A stretch of 54,630 bases of DNA from Actinomycetota bacterium (GCA_020636995.1 JACJWU010000009.1:1-54630), one strand, 5' to 3'. Numbered from the stretch's first letter, positions 41,084 through 49,836 are shown. A program made the numbers and translations. Notes: generated by a model from the sequence alone, not told the origin.

Positions 41084-41109
41084 TGGGGACCCGAAGATCA
41101 TTGCGAACC

Positions 41110-41847
41110 TCAGACAACGAGCGTGCCGACCCGTTGGGCAGCGGCGGCCTGCCGGATGTGCCCGGCCGCCATGAGGTCGAACACCACCAGCGGCAGACGG
41201 TTGTCCCGACACAGACTGATGGCCGTGGCGTCGGCGACCTTCAGGTCCTGCGAGAGGACGTCGGAGTGGCTGAGGGTGTCGTAACGTACCGCGTCCGGGG
41301 TCGTCCGGGGGTCGGCGTCGTAGACACCGTCCACCCCGTTCTTGCCCATGAGCACGGCTTGGCACCCGATCTCCAGCGCCCGCTGTGCGGCGCACGAGTC
41401 CGTGGAGAAGTACGGCACCCCGAGACCCGCTCCGAAGATGACCACTCGACCCTTTTGAAGGTGACGGATGGCACGCCGCGGGACGTACGGTTCCGCGACC
41501 TGGCCCATGGCGATCGCGGTCTGCACGCGTGTCTCCACGCCGGCCTTCTCAAGGAAGTCCTGCAGAGCCAGGCAGTTCATCACCGTGCCGAGCATGCCCA
41601 TGTAGTCGGCCCGGGCGCGGTCCATGCCCCGCTCGGACAGTTGGGCGCCCCGGAAGTAGTTGCCGCCACCGATCACGACCGCGACCTGCCTGCCGTCGGA
41701 GACGACCTCGGCGATCTGCGCCGCGATCGATGCCACCACGTCCGGATCGACACCGAGTCCGGTACCGCCGGAGAAGGCCTCCCCCGACAGTTTCAGCAGG
41801 ACCCGCTCCCATCCGCCCTCAGGGGCGGATTCCCAGAGGGCGGTCAC
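41110..41847 (-). CDS. pyrH: uridylate kinase
   Basis: A 245-residue UMP kinase of the amino-acid kinase family, providing UDP for nucleotide and sugar metabolism. I take the GTG at 41847, one base after the tsf stop; the longer frame overlaps tsf. Motifs are RVLLKLSGEAFSG at the start, VVIGGGNYFRG, DRARADYMGMLGTVMN, and the nucleotide-binding end with GVDGVYDADPRTTPDA and VFDLMAAGHI. The order rpsB-tsf-pyrH is conserved, but frr is not next. Confidence 0.96.
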   Translation of the reverse strand: MTALWESAPEGGWERVLLKLSGEAFSGGTGLGVDPDVVASIAAQIAEVVSDGRQVAVVIGGGNYFRGAQLSERGMDRARADYMGMLGTVMNCLALQDFLEKAGVETRVQTAIAMGQVAEPYVPRRAIRHLQKGRVVIFGAGLGVPYFSTDSCAAQRALEIGCQAVLMGKNGVDGVYDADPRTTPDAVRYDTLSHSDVLSQDLKVADATAISLCRDNRLPLVVFDLMAAGHIRQAAAAQRVGTLVV

Positions 41848-41848
41848 C

Positions 41849-42682
41849 TCAGACCTGGCCGACCTTGAAGCGGGCGAACTTCGTGACCTGCACGCCGTTC
41901 TCCTGCAGGTAGGCGCCGATGGTCTTCTTGTTGTCGCGGACCCACGGCTGCTCGAGCAGGCACACGTCCTTGAAGAAGCCGTTGACGCGACCTTCGATGA
42001 TCTTCGGCAGCGCCTGCTCCGGCTTGCCCTCTTCGCGGGCGGTCTCCTCCGCGATGCGGCGCTCGTTGGCGACGGTGTCCTCGGGCACGTCCTCACGGGA
42101 CAGGTACAGCGGGGACATCGCGGCGATGTGCTGGGCGACGTTCTTGCCGACCTCTTCGTTGGCGACGTCGGTCTCGACGAGTGCACCCACGCTCGGCGGC
42201 AACGCCGGGTCGTGCTTGTGCAGGTAGACCGTCACGTAGCCGTCCGCGAAACGCTCGAAACGACGGATCTCGATCTTCTCGCCCATGGAGGCGTTGGCCT
42301 CGTCCAGCAACTGCTGGATGGTCTTGTCGGCCTCGAGTTCCAGGCCGAGCAGTTCGGCGACGTCGGACGGCTGCTTGGCCGCGACGAACGCGGAGACATC
42401 CGCGGCGATCTGCTGGAACGCCGGGGTCTTCGCCACGAAGTCGGTCTCACAGTTGAGCTCGAGCAAGACGCCGTGCTGGGTGCCCTCGATGTACGAGGTC
42501 ACCAGGCCGTTGGAGGCGGTGCGCTCGGCACGCTTGGTGACACCCTTGGCGCCGTGGACCCGCAGGATCTCGACGGCCTTGTCAAAGTCCCCGTCAGCCT
42601 CCTCGAGGGCCTTCTTGCAGTCCATCATCCCTGCGCCGGTCATCTCGCGCAGGCGCTTGACATCAGCAGCGCTGACAGCCAT
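41849..42682 (-). CDS. tsf: elongation factor Ts
   Basis: A 277-residue guanine-nucleotide exchange factor for EF-Tu. The N-terminal UBA-like domain has the signature REMTGAGMMDCKKALEEADGD at about 11-31. The core has GLVTSYIEGTQHGVLLELNCETDFVAK-type sequence and EQPWVRDNKKT near the C-terminus. Length is normal. The ATG overlaps the rpsB stop by one base (TGATG), so the two are translationally coupled. Confidence 0.97.
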   Translation of the reverse strand: MAVSAADVKRLREMTGAGMMDCKKALEEADGDFDKAVEILRVHGAKGVTKRAERTASNGLVTSYIEGTQHGVLLELNCETDFVAKTPAFQQIAADVSAFVAAKQPSDVAELLGLELEADKTIQQLLDEANASMGEKIEIRRFERFADGYVTVYLHKHDPALPPSVGALVETDVANEEVGKNVAQHIAAMSPLYLSREDVPEDTVANERRIAEETAREEGKPEQALPKIIEGRVNGFFKDVCLLEQPWVRDNKKTIGAYLQENGVQVTKFARFKVGQV

Positions 42683-43638
42683 CAGTTGTTCTCCTCAGTG
42701 GTGGTGGTCTCAGTGGTCTCGACGACCTCGGCAGCCTCCGCAGTGGGCTCCTCAACGGCCGCAGCCTCGGCGACGGGCTCCTCGACGGCCGCTGCCTCCT
42801 CGGTGGGCTCCGCCACGGCCTCGACGACCTCGACGGTCTCGGTCGCGGTGGCCTCACCGGCCGCGGCGGCCAGGTCAGCGGCGGCCTGCTGCTCGAGCAG
42901 TTCGCGCTCCCACTCGGGCATCTCCTCCGCACCCTCCTCGCTGGCGCCGGCGCGGGCCATCTTGCCCTCGGCCACGGCGTCCGCGATCACGCGGGTGAGC
43001 AGCGTGACCGACCGGATCGCGTCGTCGTTGCCCGGGATCGGGTAGTCCACGACGTCCGGGTCGCAGTTGGTGTCGAGGATCGCGACGATCGGGATGCCGA
43101 GCTTGCGGGCCTCATCGACGGCGATGTGCTCCTTGTTGGTGTCCACGATCCAGACGGCACTGGGGACCTTGGTCATGAAGCGGATACCACCGAGGGTGCG
43201 CTCGAGCTTGTCGCGCTCACGGCGCAGGCCGAGCAACTCACGCTTGGTCATGCCGCTGGCGGCGACGTCGTCGAAGTCGATCTCCTCGAGCTCCTTGAGC
43301 CGCTGCAGCCGCTGGTGGACGGTCTGGAAGTTGGTGAGCATGCCGCCGAGCCAGCGCTCGTTCACGTACGGCATGCCGACGCGCTGCGCCTGCTGAGCGA
43401 CGGCTTCCTGTGCCTGCTTCTTCGTGCCGATGAACAGGATGCTGCCGCCGTGGGCGACGGTCTCCTTGACGAACTCGTAGGCGTTGTCCAGGTAACCGAG
43501 AGCCTGGTTCAGATCGATGATGTAGATGCCGTTGCGGTCGGTGAGGATGAACCGCTTCATCTTCGGGTTCCACCGGCGGGTCTGGTGTCCGAAGTGGACG
43601 CCCGACTCCAGCATCTGGCGCATGGTGACGACTGCCAT
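42682..43638 (-). CDS. rpsB: 30S ribosomal protein S2 with acidic Ala/Glu tail
   Basis: A 318-residue S2 from the ATG at 43638, preceded by GGAAGGAAC. The core is typical: MLESGVHFGHQTRRWNPKMK, FIGTKKQAQEAVAQQA, VNERWLGGMLTNFQT, and AVDEARKLGIPIVAILDTN with PIPGNDDAIRSVTLL. Residues from about 240 form an extra acidic tail rich in Ala, Val and Glu with repeated AAAVEEP-type units. Such tails occur in some actinobacteria. The longer upstream frame (to 43959) is non-coding. The 265 bases upstream (43639-43903) hold the leader; a TAGACT at the complement of 43806-43811 is a weak -10 candidate, and nothing else stands out. Confidence 0.95.
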   Translation of the reverse strand: MAVVTMRQMLESGVHFGHQTRRWNPKMKRFILTDRNGIYIIDLNQALGYLDNAYEFVKETVAHGGSILFIGTKKQAQEAVAQQAQRVGMPYVNERWLGGMLTNFQTVHQRLQRLKELEEIDFDDVAASGMTKRELLGLRRERDKLERTLGGIRFMTKVPSAVWIVDTNKEHIAVDEARKLGIPIVAILDTNCDPDVVDYPIPGNDDAIRSVTLLTRVIADAVAEGKMARAGASEEGAEEMPEWERELLEQQAAADLAAAAGEATATETVEVVEAVAEPTEEAAAVEEPVAEAAAVEEPTAEAAEVVETTETTTTEENN

Positions 43639-43903
43639 GATGTTCCTTCCGCGCCGCGAGGCGCTTTCCAGTTGGTCGTGCCGGCCCGGATGGCCGACAC
43701 CCTGACACCGACTCGGGCCCGTGCCCATGGGGACCGGAAGGCTCGAGGCCGACTGACAGCCGGCGAACGGTGTGCGAATTTCGCAGCGTGAACCGCGATG
43801 ACCCCAGTCTACCGAACGGTGCTGTGGACCGCCGCCGGCGCCTCGTCCACAGATCGGCCGGCGGTTCTGGCGGGCGGACCCGACCCAGGCATGTGATGGA
43901 CAC

Positions 43904-44311
43904 ATGATCCCCGCCACCCTCCCCCCGGTCACCCCTGTCGTGGTCCTCGCGCGCTTCACAACGGCACCTGCGGACTGGCTGCCGGCTCACCGAGGAGTCG
44001 ATCTGGCAGCCGACCCCGGTCAGACCGTGCGCTCGCCGGCCGCTTGCCGCATCGCGTTCACGGGCAGGGTGGCGGGCCGACCCGTCGTGTCGCTCACCTG
44101 TCAGGGGGTCAGATTCACCTTCGAACCGGTCCGTTCGCGCCGCGCCGCGGGCGACCCGGTGCGCGCCGGTGGCCCGATCGGTGTGGTCGGGCATGGCGGC
44201 CACTGCGACGCGCGGTGCATCCATTGGGGCGCCAAGACCGGCCACCACTACGTGGATCCGCTTGCTCTGCTGCCACGGCGGGCGCCGGTGCTCAAACCGG
44301 TCGCGCGATGA
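43904..44311 (+). CDS. M23 peptidase-like domain protein
   Basis: A 135-residue protein that is essentially one LytM/M23 domain: HRGVDLAADPGQTVRSPAAC (H-x3-D motif), VAGRPVVSLTCQGVRFTFEP, GGPIGVVGHGGHCDARCIHWG (His-x-Gly-like final motif) and YVDPLALLPRR. M23 enzymes cut peptide bridges in peptidoglycan, and some relatives are inactive regulators. Oddly, no signal peptide or membrane segment is visible from the ATG at 43904, and no in-frame upstream start adds one. The location between rpsB and the sigma factor matches M23-family genes in mycobacteria and streptomycetes. Confidence 0.8.
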   Translation: MIPATLPPVTPVVVLARFTTAPADWLPAHRGVDLAADPGQTVRSPAACRIAFTGRVAGRPVVSLTCQGVRFTFEPVRSRRAAGDPVRAGGPIGVVGHGGHCDARCIHWGAKTGHHYVDPLALLPRRAPVLKPVAR

Positions 44312-44316
44312 GCGTC

Positions 44317-45150
44317 TCAGATCCCGATCTGCTGCAGCCTGGCACGCAGGTCGAGCAACGACTTGCTGTGGATCTGGCTGACCCGACTCTCGGTCACACC
44401 AAGTACCGAGCCGATCTCCGCGAGCGTGAGGCGCTCGTAGTAGTAGAGGGTGAGCACGACCTTCTCGCGCTCGGGCAGGGCTCCGATCTGCTCTGCGAGC
44501 AGAATCTTCATCTCCTCGGTCTCGAACTCCGCCTCAGGATCAGGCGCGCGGGGGTCCTCAAGCAGATCCCCGAGAGTCATCCGGTCGCCGCGATCCGATC
44601 CGCCATGCGTGACCTCGTCGAGGGCTACGACATTGGTGAAGGACACCTGGCTCATCATCTTCGCCAATTCCGGCCGGGTCAGTCCCATCCGATCGGCCAG
44701 CTCAGCCTCCGTGGGCGCACGCTTCAACTCCGCTTCCAGGGCGGCGTGCGCACGCTCGAGGTCTTTGGCCTTGGATCGCACCGAACGCGGCACCCAGTCC
44801 AAGGACCGGAGCTCGTCGATGATGGCGCCCCGGATGCGGTTGATGGCGTAGGTCTCGAACTTGATCTGGCGAGTGGTGTCGTACTTGTCGATCGCGTCGA
44901 TGAGTCCGAACATCCCGTAGGACACAAGGTCTGCGGACTCCACGTTGTTGGGCAGACCGGAACGAACGCGTCCGGCGACGTACTTCACCAGCGGCGCGTA
45001 ATGCAGGATCAACCGATCGCGGTAACTGCGCTCCCCAGTGGTCTTGTAATCGGTCCACAACTGGGTGAGCGCTGCGGCGTTCTGCGCCGCCTCCTCGGCA
45101 GCGATCGCCGCTTCATCGATGACTTCGGACTCAGGCACGGGGATGCGCAT
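44317..45150 (-). CDS. whiG: WhiG/FliA-family RNA polymerase sigma factor
   Basis: A 277-residue sigma-28-type factor from the ATG at 45150. Region 2 has LILHYAPLVKYVAGRVRSGLP and DLVSYGMFGLIDAIDKYD, then FETYAINRIRGAIIDELRSLDWVPRSVR. Region 3 has PTEAELADRMGLTRPELA; region 4 ends with ERLTLAEIGSVLGVTESRVSQIHSK. In streptomycetes the gene at this place is whiG, controlling sporulation; in motile species the family drives flagellar genes. No flagellar or sporulation gene is in the window, so the role stays open. The start overlaps the xerC end by 20 nt. Confidence 0.85.
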   Translation of the reverse strand: MRIPVPESEVIDEAAIAAEEAAQNAAALTQLWTDYKTTGERSYRDRLILHYAPLVKYVAGRVRSGLPNNVESADLVSYGMFGLIDAIDKYDTTRQIKFETYAINRIRGAIIDELRSLDWVPRSVRSKAKDLERAHAALEAELKRAPTEAELADRMGLTRPELAKMMSQVSFTNVVALDEVTHGGSDRGDRMTLGDLLEDPRAPDPEAEFETEEMKILLAEQIGALPEREKVVLTLYYYERLTLAEIGSVLGVTESRVSQIHSKSLLDLRARLQQIGI

Positions 45151-46042
45151 TCTCGTAGGCGGCTCGAAGCCGCTCGGCGGAGACGTGCGTGTAGATCTGA
45201 GTACTGGCCAGACTGGCGTGTCCGAGCAGTTGCTGCACGTACCGGAGGTCAGCGCCTCCCTCGAGGACATGACTGGCCATGCTGTGACGCAAACCGTGCG
45301 GTGCCAGATCCGGCAGGTCACCGAACGCTGAGGTGGTCTCGTGCACCACCCGCCTGGCCACACGCACATCCAGACGTCGTCCCCGGCGACCCACCAGCAG
45401 TGCCGACTCGTCGGGATGGGCGAGTTCCTGCCGGGCGGTCGACCAGCGCTCCAGGGCTCGCACACAGGGCGCTGTGAGCGGCACGACGCGCTGCTTGCCT
45501 CCCTTGCCCATGACCCTGACGGTACGCCGTGACATGTCCACATCGCTCACGTGGATCGAACAGACCTCGCTCACGCGCAGTCCACTGCCGTAGAGCAACT
45601 CCATGAGCACGAGGTTCCTGATACCGATCGGGTCGTCGGCAAGGCGGTTGAGCGCGTCCAGCGCGTCGTTCAGGCGGGCACTCTCGGCGACCTTCGGCAG
45701 ATCCGGAGTCACCCGTGGCGTCTGCAAACGCAGCGTCGGATCCTCCGTGAGCAGTCCGCGGCGCACCGCCCAGTGCGCGAAACAGCGCACACTCGCGATG
45801 CGGCGGGCCACCGTCGGTGAGCCGACTCCACGATCACGCGCAGCCGCCAACCACCGGCGCACACCGGCGGTCGTCACCGGCGCACCGTCGAGGAACACGA
45901 GCAAGTCCTGCACATCCCTGCGATACGCGGTGCACGTGTGGTGCGAGAAGCCGCGCTCCCGGCTCATGTAGTCGGTGAATGCAGGCATCGCGGCCACGAG
46001 GTCCGGGACCTGCCTGGTCGTCTCGTCCGCCTGATCCTGCAC
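45131..46042 (-). CDS. xerC: tyrosine recombinase XerC
   Basis: A 303-residue site-specific recombinase that resolves chromosome dimers with XerD. The N-terminal SAM-like domain (about 20-105) precedes the catalytic domain with Arg156 (YGSGLRVSEV), Lys180, His249 and Arg252 (HGLRHSMASH), His275 (LLGHASLAST) and Tyr284 (QIYTHV), so the active site is complete. I chose the GTG at 46042 because it gives the usual length; the GTG at 45997 is an alternative. It lies between dprA and the sigma gene, as in related actinobacteria. Confidence 0.93.
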   Translation of the reverse strand: MQDQADETTRQVPDLVAAMPAFTDYMSRERGFSHHTCTAYRRDVQDLLVFLDGAPVTTAGVRRWLAAARDRGVGSPTVARRIASVRCFAHWAVRRGLLTEDPTLRLQTPRVTPDLPKVAESARLNDALDALNRLADDPIGIRNLVLMELLYGSGLRVSEVCSIHVSDVDMSRRTVRVMGKGGKQRVVPLTAPCVRALERWSTARQELAHPDESALLVGRRGRRLDVRVARRVVHETTSAFGDLPDLAPHGLRHSMASHVLEGGADLRYVQQLLGHASLASTQIYTHVSAERLRAAYENAHPRA

Positions 46043-46073
46043 CACCTCAGATTGCCCAAGTCGTATTCGCGAG

Positions 46074-46880
46074 TCAAATGACGGCTCCGTCAAGCAGTGC
46101 GGCCAGATCATCTGGCCCCAGTAGTACCGCCGCCCAGCCGTCGGCGATCGCCCGCAGAACGCCTGCCGAGGCGGGGCTGTCGAGTCGACCGGGCACACCC
46201 ACCACCAAGCGACCCAGATCGGCCGCGGTACGCCCGGTGTTGAGGGCACCCGAGCGCTGCGATGCCTCTACCACCACGGTGACGCCGGAGGAAGCGGCGA
46301 TCAATCGGTTGCGGTGAAGGAATGAACGCCTCGACAACGCAGTGCCCGGCGGGAACTCCCACACGACCGCCCCCGAGTCCTGCGCCGCGCGATAGAGGGC
46401 ACGGTGGTTCTCGGGGTACATGGTTCCGGCGCCGCCTGCCGCGTACAGAACCGTGGCTCCGCCAACCCCCAGCGCACCATGGTGAGCGGCGGCATCGATG
46501 CCCGACGCACCACCGGACACGACCGCCCGCCCTGTACCCACCACCGTCTCCGCGAGAATCCGTGCGCAGTCACGCCCGTACGGGGTGCAGCGACGCGAGC
46601 CGACTATCGCGACCATCCGGGTGAGTTCCACGCCTGACGTGCCGCGGACCCACAACGCGCAGGGCTCGCCCGGGCCGAGATCGGCCAGACCCCGCGGCCA
46701 ACCGCTGCACCCCGGTGTCAGCAGCAAACCACCGGTCGCCACCCAGGGCGCAGCGATGGCCTCGGCGGCATCCAAGAGCAGGTCCGGGGACACGATGTCG
46801 CAGGCACGCTCGACCATCGCTTCGTGACCGGTGCGCCCCGCCGCACTCAGCACGATCGCCGCGCTCGCCGTCAGGTCCAT
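46074..46880 (-). CDS. dprA: DNA-processing protein DprA
   Basis: A 268-residue Rossmann-fold protein of the DprA/Smf family, which loads RecA on incoming single-stranded DNA during transformation. MVAIVGSRRCTPYGRDCAR opens the core; VVSGGASGIDAAAHHGALG is the signature, and FLHRNRLIAASSGVTVVVEA follows, then the SGALNTGRTAADLGR block. The C-terminal winged-helix domain of longer members is absent or very short (the protein ends about 30 residues after PGRLDSPASAG). The usual partners comM and yraN are not between it and DUF2469. Confidence 0.92.
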   Translation of the reverse strand: MDLTASAAIVLSAAGRTGHEAMVERACDIVSPDLLLDAAEAIAAPWVATGGLLLTPGCSGWPRGLADLGPGEPCALWVRGTSGVELTRMVAIVGSRRCTPYGRDCARILAETVVGTGRAVVSGGASGIDAAAHHGALGVGGATVLYAAGGAGTMYPENHRALYRAAQDSGAVVWEFPPGTALSRRSFLHRNRLIAASSGVTVVVEASQRSGALNTGRTAADLGRLVVGVPGRLDSPASAGVLRAIADGWAAVLLGPDDLAALLDGAVI

Positions 46881-46937
46881 GACCCGATCGTGCGTCGCAG
46901 ATCGCCCGAGGCGCGTCGACGACGTGCAGATTGTGGA

Positions 46938-47243
46938 TCAGGCCGGTGCGTTGTCCCCAGGCGGCAGGTCCTCGACATTCACGTCCTTGAACGTCAGGAT
47001 CCGTACGGACCGGGCGAAGCGGCCCTGTCGGTACATGTCCCACACCCAGACGTCACGCAGCAGCACCTCGAAGAAGACTTCACCGCCGTCGGTGCTGCGG
47101 ACCTGGATGTCCACGTCGTTGGCGAGATAGAAGCGACGCTCGGTCTCCACCACGTGGCGGAACATCCCTACCACCTCGCGGTATTGCCGGTACAGATCGA
47201 GTTCCACCTCGCTCTCGTACCGTTGCAGATCTTCAACGCTCAT
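46938..47243 (-). CDS. DUF2469 family protein
   Basis: A 101-residue acidic protein, start MSVEDLQRYESEVELDLYRQ at 47243, with the strongly conserved EVVGMFRHVVETERRFYLAND and DVWVWDMYRQGRFARSV segments of DUF2469. The family is confined largely to actinobacteria and almost always lies next to rnhB; no function is established. The ATG overlaps the rnhB stop by 4 nt. The longer open frame upstream (to 47522) lies inside rnhB and is not used. Confidence 0.9.
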   Translation of the reverse strand: MSVEDLQRYESEVELDLYRQYREVVGMFRHVVETERRFYLANDVDIQVRSTDGGEVFFEVLLRDVWVWDMYRQGRFARSVRILTFKDVNVEDLPPGDNAPA

Positions 47244-47896
47244 GCGGCTCCCTCCCGGATCGCCCGCCGGACTGTGATGAAGCGGTGCCGATGCACCGGG
47301 CTCGGACCGAACTGCGCCAATGCATCGCGGTGCGCCGAGGTCGTGTAGCCCTTGTGCACGTCGAAACCGTACTCCGGGTGACGTGCGTGCAGGGCGACCA
47401 TCTCGCGATCCCGTGCGCATTTGGCCAGCACACTGGCCGCCGCAATGGTCGCCGAGACCATGTCGCCCTTCCACACCGCCAGTTGCGGTCGCCCCAGCCC
47501 GCCCGGCACGAAGCCGTCGCACAGCGCGTAGTCGGGCCGCATCGGCAGCCGCTGCCAGGCCCGCCTGAACGCGACAAGGTTGGCGCGGTGCAACCCGATC
47601 TCGTCGAGTTCGGCGACGTCGATGGCGGCCACTGCCCAGGCCAACGCCAGACGCTTCACGCGTTCCTCGACACGCTCGCGGGCTGCCGGCGTCAGGAGTT
47701 TGGAGTCCGCCAGTTCGCTGATGCGGGTGTGCGGCGCCAGAACCACCGCCGCCGCGTAGAGCGGGCCGGCGCAGGCACCCCTGCCGGCCTCGTCGAGTCC
47801 GGCGACCAACGGGAAGCCGGCGCGGCGCACGGCGTTGTCGAAGGCATAAGGACCCGCACCCTTGCGGGGCACAGGAAGCGCCGAGGGACCCACCAC
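47240..47896 (-). CDS. rnhB: ribonuclease HII
   Basis: A 218-residue endonuclease that cuts the RNA strand of RNA-DNA hybrids and removes misincorporated ribonucleotides. The first acidic pair is Asp35-Glu36 in VAGLDEAGRGACAGPLYAAAVVL; LADSKLLTPAARE follows, then the third carboxylate in YALCDGFVPGG and the fourth region with ASVLAKCARDREM. The start is the GTG at 47896; a second GTG follows immediately. The 55 bases between it and lepB show nothing recognisable. Confidence 0.95.
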   Translation of the reverse strand: MVGPSALPVPRKGAGPYAFDNAVRRAGFPLVAGLDEAGRGACAGPLYAAAVVLAPHTRISELADSKLLTPAARERVEERVKRLALAWAVAAIDVAELDEIGLHRANLVAFRRAWQRLPMRPDYALCDGFVPGGLGRPQLAVWKGDMVSATIAAASVLAKCARDREMVALHARHPEYGFDVHKGYTTSAHRDALAQFGPSPVHRHRFITVRRAIREGAA

Positions 47897-47951
47897 AGCA
47901 ACACCATATGCGCCAGGCCGGACGATGCGCCGGTGGGCTTGAGCGTGTCCC

Positions 47952-48650
47952 CTACTGCTTCTGGTTCTCGTCGAGCCGTGGGTCGTCGAAGGGGATCGGC
48001 GGAATGGGATGGGTGCTGAACGCTGAGAAGGGCCACACGGTCAGCACGACCCTGCCGACCACGTTCTCCTCCGGCACTGTGCCCTGGTTGTCGTTGAGGT
48101 GGTAGCGGGAGTCGGCCGATGCGTTGCGGTTGTCACCCATGACGAAGACCCGGCCCTGCGGCACCACCACGTCGAAGCGCACATCGTCGGTGGTGTCACC
48201 CGGCTTGATGTACGGCTCGGTCAACGGCACGCCGTTGAGCACGATGCGGCCATCTGTGCTGCAGCAGCGCACATGGTCCCCGCCTACGCCGATGACCCGC
48301 TTGACGAGGTCGTCCCCGGTGTTGCTGGGCAACAATCCCACCCACTCCAGAGCTCCCGCGATGCCGCCGGCAGGCTCCTTCTGCGCGGCATCGAGCCAGT
48401 CGCTCGGGTCGCGGAAGACGACGATCTCACCTCGCTTGACACCGCCGAACCGCGTCGACAACTTCGACGCCAGGATGCGGTCGTTGGGCATGAGAGTGTT
48501 CTCCATCGACTGGCTGGGCACATAGAAGGCCTGCACGATGAACGTGCGCACCAGGAACGACAGCCCGAGCGCCACCACAAGGATGATGACGATCTCTTTG
48601 ATGAAGCGCCAAAGAGCAGCGCCTGCACTGGTGGAGCTGGTGTCGCTCAC
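47952..48650 (-). CDS. lepB: signal peptidase I
   Basis: A 232-residue type I signal peptidase (S26) that cleaves signal peptides at the outer membrane face. One membrane helix occupies about 17-37 (EIVIILVVALGLSFLVRTF). The catalytic dyad is Ser48 (YVPSQSMENTL) and Lys117 (DDLVKRVIGVGGD). The conserved box MGDNRNASADSR is present. It starts at a GTG overlapping the rplS stop by 4 nt, the order also seen in mycobacteria. Confidence 0.95.
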   Translation of the reverse strand: MSDTSSTSAGAALWRFIKEIVIILVVALGLSFLVRTFIVQAFYVPSQSMENTLMPNDRILASKLSTRFGGVKRGEIVVFRDPSDWLDAAQKEPAGGIAGALEWVGLLPSNTGDDLVKRVIGVGGDHVRCCSTDGRIVLNGVPLTEPYIKPGDTTDDVRFDVVVPQGRVFVMGDNRNASADSRYHLNDNQGTVPEENVVGRVVLTVWPFSAFSTHPIPPIPFDDPRLDENQKQ

Positions 48651-49003
48651 GCGCCAGTGGTGTCGCGCTTCTCGCGGATCTTGGCGGCCTTACCGCGCAA
48701 CTCGCGCAAGTAGTACAACTTGGCCCGCCGGACGTCACCGCGGGTGACGACTTCGATGTGGTCGATGATCGGGCTGTGCAGGGGGAACGTCCGCTCGACC
48801 CCGACACCGAAGCTCACCTTGCGCACGGTGAAGGACTCGCGCACGCCGCCACCCTGACGACGGATCACCACGCCCTGGAAGACCTGCACACGCTTGCGGT
48901 CACCCTCGACCACGTTGACGTGGACCTTGACGGTGTCGCCGGGGCGGAAGTCGGGGATGTCGTCGCGAAGGCTTGCCGCGTCGATGGCGTCCAGAGTGTG
49001 CAT
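48647..49003 (-). CDS. rplS: 50S ribosomal protein L19
   Basis: A 118-residue L19, located at the 30S-50S interface. From the ATG at 49003, with GAGGAGA upstream, it reads through DFRPGDTVKVHVNVVEGDRK and VQVFQGVVIRRQGGGVRESF, then FTVRKVSFGVGVERTFPLHSP and VTRGDVRRAKLYYLRELRGK, the expected sequence. The 155-base gap to trmD (49004-49158) must hold its leader and perhaps a promoter; I see no clear element in it. Confidence 0.97.
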   Translation of the reverse strand: MHTLDAIDAASLRDDIPDFRPGDTVKVHVNVVEGDRKRVQVFQGVVIRRQGGGVRESFTVRKVSFGVGVERTFPLHSPIIDHIEVVTRGDVRRAKLYYLRELRGKAAKIREKRDTTGA

Positions 49004-49158
49004 GGTGCTCTCCTCGCATTCGCCACAGGTCGAACGCAGTATGTGGTGGGTGGTTCGCATAGGGAATTGACCCTTGCTCCGCAGCGTGTCCCCCTGTGGC
49101 GGGTGGCTGACGGATCGTCTCCAGTGTGCCACACGGGTGCACCGCAGGCCGATGGCGG

Positions 49159-49836
49159 CTAGGGCTCAGCGCGGAATTCGTCGGTCCTGCCGCGTGCCTG
49201 CTCATCGCGCCACGCCTGGATCCGGGCGTGATCCCCGGACAGAAGGACCTCGGGAACGGGGAGCCCCCGCCACACCGGGGGCCTGGTGAACACGGGACCC
49301 TCGAGCAGGGCGTCGGGACGGCTGAAGGAGTCGTCTGTGGCCGACTGCGGGTTGCCCAGGACCCCCGGCAGCAGGCGTACGACAGCCTCGCACATCACCA
49401 GCGTCGCCGCCTCCCCGCCGGCGAGCACGTAGTCGCCGATGCTCACCTCGAGCACCTCGTGTGAGCCGGCGTAGTGGGCCGCCACCCGGGCGTCGATCCC
49501 TTCGTAGCGGCCGCACGCGAACACCAGGTGATCCCGGGTGGCCAGGTCCTCGGCGACCCGCTGCGTGAAGGTCCGCCCGGATGGGGTGGGGATGACCAGG
49601 ACGCTGTCGTCCCGCAGGACCGCATCGAGCGCCTCACCCCAGGGCTGCGGGCTCATCACCATCCCCGGGCCGCCGCCGTACGGGGCGTCGTCCACAGTGC
49701 GGTGACGGTCGTGGGTGTGCTCGCGCAGGTCGTGCACCCCCAAGAGCACCTGACCGCGCTCGATCGCCTTGCCGATCAGCGAGAGCCTCAGCGGAGCCAG
49801 GTAGTCGGGGAAGATCGAGAGGACGTCAATCCGCAT
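49159..49836 (-). CDS. trmD: tRNA (guanine37-N1)-methyltransferase
   Basis: A 225-residue SPOUT-class methyltransferase that adds m1 to G37 of tRNAs. The start MRIDVLSIFPDYLAPL is typical, then DLREHTHDRHRTVDDAPYGGGPGMV. The knotted SAM site has FACGRYEGIDARV and EVSIGDYVLAGGE. The C-terminal helical region with WRGLPVPEVLLSGDHARI is complete. The ATG at 49836 overlaps the rimM end by 11 nt. Confidence 0.96.
   Translation of the reverse strand: MRIDVLSIFPDYLAPLRLSLIGKAIERGQVLLGVHDLREHTHDRHRTVDDAPYGGGPGMVMSPQPWGEALDAVLRDDSVLVIPTPSGRTFTQRVAEDLATRDHLVFACGRYEGIDARVAAHYAGSHEVLEVSIGDYVLAGGEAATLVMCEAVVRLLPGVLGNPQSATDDSFSRPDALLEGPVFTRPPVWRGLPVPEVLLSGDHARIQAWRDEQARGRTDEFRAEP

Noticed and set aside
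41660..43045. 461-codon plus-strand frame opposite pyrH, tsf and rpsB
   Set aside because: Antisense to three certain core genes; sequence is low-complexity where it lies opposite the S2 tail.
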